Part shown: positions 60,597 to 64,000 of the stretch, one piece after another | Layout of the letters: each line of letters starts with the position of its first letter | How positions within the stretch are numbered: position 1 is the stretch's first letter | Assembly (NCBI GenBank): GCA_965204685.1 | Contig: OZ242004.1 | Span: forward strand, 868,001-932,000 | DNA: 64,000 bases | Direction: 5' to 3' | Source: Bin87 sp965204685 | GTDB taxonomy: Bacteria; Chloroflexota; Dehalococcoidia; Lucifugimonadales; UBA3495 | The notes under the pieces: model-generated | Database searches by the model: none | Seen by the model: the letters and a program-made list of their open reading frames with translations, nothing else | What the model was told of the DNA's origin: nothing | Program-made: the position numbers and the translations under genes

Positions 60597-61310
60597 TTAC
60601 TCCGGCTTCATCCCTTGGAGCGTTCCCACGTCAACGGAGAGGCCGGGCCCCATGGACGAAGTGATGTAGGCGGACTTGATGAACGCGCCCTTCACCGCGT
60701 CCGGGCGTTCGCGCATGACCGAGTCCATGAACACGGTCAGGTTGTCCATCAAGGCGTCGGTCTCAAAGGATGACTTGCCGAACTGGCCGTGGATAATGGC
60801 GGTTCGGTCGGTGCGAAACTCCAGGCGTCCGGCCTTGGACTCCTGGATGACGCGGGGCAAGTCCCGGGCGGGCACCAGGGTGCCGGTGCGCGGGTTGGGC
60901 ATGAGGCCACGGCGACCCAGGAAACGTCCCAGCCGGCCGATTTTGGACATAACTTCGGGGATCGCCAGCCCCACGTCGAAGTCCATCCAGCCGCCTTCGA
61001 TCTGGGCGATCAGGTCGTCGTCGCCCACGTAATCGGCGCCGGCCTGGCGGGCAATGTCGGCGGCCTCGCCGTTGGCGAACACCAGTACGCGCACCTGCTT
61101 GCCCAGACCGTGGGGGAGCACCGTGACGCCGCGAACCTGCTGCTCAGCGTGGCGCACGTCGGCATTGGTGCGGAGATGCACCTCCATCGTCTCGTCGAAC
61201 TTGGCCGTGGAGAGTTCCTTCACCAGGTCGATGGCTTCTCGGGGCTGGTAAACGCTGTCTTCCGGAACACGCTCGGCAACGGCGTTGTAGCGGCGGCTAT
61301 GCTTGGGCAT
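60597..61310 (-). CDS. rplA: Ribosomal protein L1
   Basis: A 237-residue L1: SRRYNAVAERVPEDSVYQPREAIDLVKELSTAKFDETMEVHLR, VTVLPHGLGKQVRVLVFA and GLMPNPRTGTLVPARDLPRVI are all standard. It binds 23S rRNA at the stalk base and in other bacteria represses its own operon. The ATG follows CAGGGAGAATCGAAA, and rplK lies directly upstream. Full length for the family. Confidence 0.97.
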   Translation of the reverse strand: MPKHSRRYNAVAERVPEDSVYQPREAIDLVKELSTAKFDETMEVHLRTNADVRHAEQQVRGVTVLPHGLGKQVRVLVFANGEAADIARQAGADYVGDDDLIAQIEGGWMDFDVGLAIPEVMSKIGRLGRFLGRRGLMPNPRTGTLVPARDLPRVIQESKAGRLEFRTDRTAIIHGQFGKSSFETDALMDNLTVFMDSVMRERPDAVKGAFIKSAYITSSMGPGLSVDVGTLQGMKPE

Positions 61311-61357
61311 TTTCGATTCTCCCTGGTAGCGTTTCCGGTAACTGAAGGGCGATGCGG

Positions 61358-61786
61358 TCAGTCGCCTTCGACCGTGATCCCCATGCTGCGGGCAGTGCCG
61401 GCGATGATGTTCATGGCCTGTTCGACGGAGTTGGCGTTGAGGTCCTTCAGCTTTTCCTCGGCGATGCCGCGGAGGACATCGCTGGGGATGGTCACGCCGA
61501 TGGGCGCCCGGGCGTCGCCCTGTCCCTTCTCGATGCCGGCAGCGCGGCGCAACAGGTCCGATGCCGGTGGCGTCCGGGTGACGAAGGTGAAGGAGCGGTC
61601 CTGGTACACGGTCAGGTGGACGGGCACGATGGTGCCGGCCTGGCTTCCGGTGCGTTCGTTGTACTCCTTGACGAAGGCCATGATGTTGACGCCGTGCTGA
61701 CCCAGCGCCGGACCCACCGGCGGCGCCGGCGTGGCCTTGCCCGCTTCCAGCTGGAGCTTGATGACGGCGAGTACTTTCTTTGCCAC
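61358..61786 (-). CDS. rplK: Ribosomal protein L11
   Basis: A 142-residue L11: [43 protein letters not shown], with the Pro-rich hinge and [25 protein letters not shown]. It binds the GTPase-associated centre of 23S rRNA. The start is GTG after ACGGAGGCCGTCA; no ATG fits. It is followed by rplA and preceded by an interspersed repeat and nusG. Confidence 0.97.
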
Positions 61787-61811
61787 TGACGGCCTCCGTT
61801 ACGTATACATG

Positions 61812-61850
61812 CCCCCTCTCCCTTGATGGGAGAGGGTTGGGGTGAGGGTG
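61812..61850. repeat. Interspersed repeat, copy between nusG and rplK
   Basis: Second copy of the CCCTCTCCC-TTGAT-GGGAGAGGG palindrome with GGGTGAGGGTG tail, almost identical to 59283-59321. Confidence 0.7.
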
Positions 61851-61881
61851 TGCTTTTGCGGGAAAAGCGCCCCGATGCGGA

Positions 61882-62442
61882 TTAAGCCTTTTCCACCTGG
61901 GTGAAGTCCAATTCCACCGGGGTCTCGCGGCCGAAAACGGAAATCATAACGGTGACCTGCCCCCGATGTTCGTCCACATCCTCGACCCGCCCGAGCATAT
62001 CGGCAAAGGGGCCTTCGGAGATCCGCACCATGTCTCCCTGGGCCATGCCGATCACGGCGCGCGGCTCACCGGAGGCGACGCGGTCCAGGATGTCATCGAC
62101 TTCCCGGTCGTCCAGCGGGACCGGACGCGGGCGGTCGCCGCCTTCTTCCTCGGCCGAAATGAAACCCGTCACGCCGGTGGTGTTGCGCACCAGGAACCAG
62201 GCCTCGTCGTCCATGACCATCTGGACCAGGATGTAACCCGGGAACAGCTTGCGTCGCTGCTTGGTGCGCTCACCCTTGTTGCGGGTGATCTCGTCCTCGG
62301 CCGGTACCTCAACTCGGGTGATCCGGTCGTCCATGCCGAGACTCTGCCGGCGCAGGTCAAGGTTCCGCTTGACCATGTCTTCCTGGCCCGTATAGGTGTG
62401 GACGATGTACCAGCGCAGATCGTCGGGATGCGTTGTGGTCAT
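61882..62442 (-). CDS. nusG: Transcription termination/antitermination factor NusG
   Basis: A 186-residue NusG. The N-terminal RNA-polymerase-binding domain (RWYIVHTYTGQEDMVKRNLDLR ... FPGYILVQMVMDDEAWFLVRNTTGVTGF) and the C-terminal KOW domain (GDMVRISEGPFADMLGRVEDVDEHRGQVTVMI) are complete. It links RNA polymerase to the ribosome or Rho. ATG 62442 is used because an upstream TTG has no support. The gene follows secE, as in most bacteria. Confidence 0.96.
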   Translation of the reverse strand: MTTTHPDDLRWYIVHTYTGQEDMVKRNLDLRRQSLGMDDRITRVEVPAEDEITRNKGERTKQRRKLFPGYILVQMVMDDEAWFLVRNTTGVTGFISAEEEGGDRPRPVPLDDREVDDILDRVASGEPRAVIGMAQGDMVRISEGPFADMLGRVEDVDEHRGQVTVMISVFGRETPVELDFTQVEKA

Positions 62443-62571
62443 TGTTTCAATCTCAGTGGGCAAGAATGGAGCGGCCCAGCAATACGCCGGCCAATCCGAT
62501 TGACGCCGGCGCTGAAAGCGGTCTCCGGGAGATCCCGCAGCGAGACGTGAGCACGCCGGACCCGAGCCGGG

Positions 62572-62826
62572 TCAGAAAGGCAACTGCCGCAGGCCGATAA
62601 CGAAACTCATCCCGAAGTCAAAAACGCGGTCCAACAGGCCGAGGAAGAAGCCCATGATCACGGCCAGCACGATGACGATGACCGTGAGCCGGGCCGTTTC
62701 TTCCTTGCTCGGCCAGACCGATTTCCGCAGTTCGGAAGCGGTTTCACGCAGGAAACCGATCGGGCCGACTCTCCCCACCGCGCGGGGAGAGATCGGCGAC
62801 GGTCGTCTGGTCGATGCGCGGGCCAC
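62572..62826 (-). CDS. secE: Preprotein translocase subunit SecE
   Basis: An 84-residue SecE. The conserved amphipathic helix FLRETASELRKSVWPSKEETARLT precedes one membrane segment (VIVIVLAVIMGFFLGLLDRVF). It is part of the SecYEG channel. The N-terminus is basic and longer than in minimal SecE. The start is GTG after GAAGTGAGGTAGCGGCCC, with its ribosome-binding site inside the end of rpmG. Confidence 0.95.
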   Translation of the reverse strand: MARASTRRPSPISPRAVGRVGPIGFLRETASELRKSVWPSKEETARLTVIVIVLAVIMGFFLGLLDRVFDFGMSFVIGLRQLPF

Positions 62827-62832
62827 GGGCCG

Positions 62833-63003
62833 CTACCTCACTTCCCGATGGACCTGATGGCCTCGGCAGCGGCTGCAGTACTTCCGCAATTCCATGCGGG
62901 TGGTGTGGCTGCGCCGGTTCTTGATGGTCGAATAGTTGCGCTCGCGGCAGTCGGTGCACTGCAAGGTGATGACCTGCCGGGCGTCGGTGGACTTGCGGGC
63001 CAT
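62833..63003 (-). CDS. rpmG: Ribosomal protein L33
   Basis: A 56-residue L33 that reads MARKSTDARQVITLQCTDC, then RERNYSTIKNRR and LRKYCSRCRGHQVHREVR. It has two CxxC pairs (C16/C19 and C43/C46), so it is the zinc-binding form. It lies between tuf and secE, its usual place; the ATG is 4 bases after the tuf stop and the next gene's GTG is 6 bases after its own stop. Confidence 0.95.
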   Translation of the reverse strand: MARKSTDARQVITLQCTDCRERNYSTIKNRRSHTTRMELRKYCSRCRGHQVHREVR

Positions 63004-63007
63004 GGGA

Positions 63008-64000
<993 letters not shown>

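Overview
The window is high-GC bacterial DNA that most resembles a Chloroflexota genome (Dehalococcoidia or SAR202-like). The pointers are a CofE-type F420 ligase, a BluB enzyme, an HspR-dnaJ-clpC heat-shock operon, DUF885 and thiamine-diphosphate enzymes, and a very large secreted cadherin/fibronectin protein. The lineage is inferred from gene content, not from a tree.

Layout. (1) 1-15.7 kb: a plasmid- or ICE-like replication and repair module, all on the + strand. It carries a CHC2/toprim primase, a frameshifted Rad52, a PD-(D/E)XK nuclease, SSB, RadC, an N6-adenine methyltransferase and a large SF2 helicase. Then comes a PRTRC-type set (ubiquitin-like protein C, two unknowns, E2-like protein B, JAMM protein A, E1/ThiF) and a DUF2958 protein. 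Many genes are followed by long, nearly perfect hairpins. (2) 15.9-19.5 kb: defence cargo on the - strand (CBASS nucleotidyltransferase plus patatin phospholipase, and a separate TIR protein) between two degenerate copies of the same sequence. (3) 19.5-28.1 kb: giant secreted protein, a one-polypeptide two-component system, a VanZ-like protein. (4) 28.4-37.2 kb: a second accessory island. An excisionase-type HTH protein is followed by a co-directional six-gene set that I cannot assign to a named system: GHKL ATPase, unknown, PAPS-reductase fusion, GIY-YIG nuclease, DndB-like DGQHR protein and an endonuclease with a sulfur-DNA-binding-like domain plus HNH. A toxin-antitoxin pair with a chimeric antitoxin follows. 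(5) 37.3-50 kb: ordinary chromosome (DUF1801, GNAT, phosphatase, SDR, heat-shock operon, TPR protein, cofE, bluB, HEPN-like, TPP enzyme). (6) 49.8-53.2 kb: a gene graveyard with a broken vapC, a broken vsr and a GHKL ATPase stub, around an intact HNH nuclease and a deoxyribosyltransferase-like protein. (7) 53.3-64 kb: isochorismatase, DUF885, a second DGQHR protein, EthD and SDR genes, then the ribosomal/translation cluster in the order tuf-rpmG-secE-nusG-rplK-rplA-[HEPN-like]-rplJ-rplL, read on the - strand, with an L10 leader and attenuator before rplJ.

Best candidates for something new are the six-gene GHKL/PAPS/GIY-YIG/DGQHR/HNH operon and the PRTRC-type ubiquitin-like conjugation operon placed just upstream of CBASS and TIR cargo. 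Functions come from motif recognition by eye; no database search was run.
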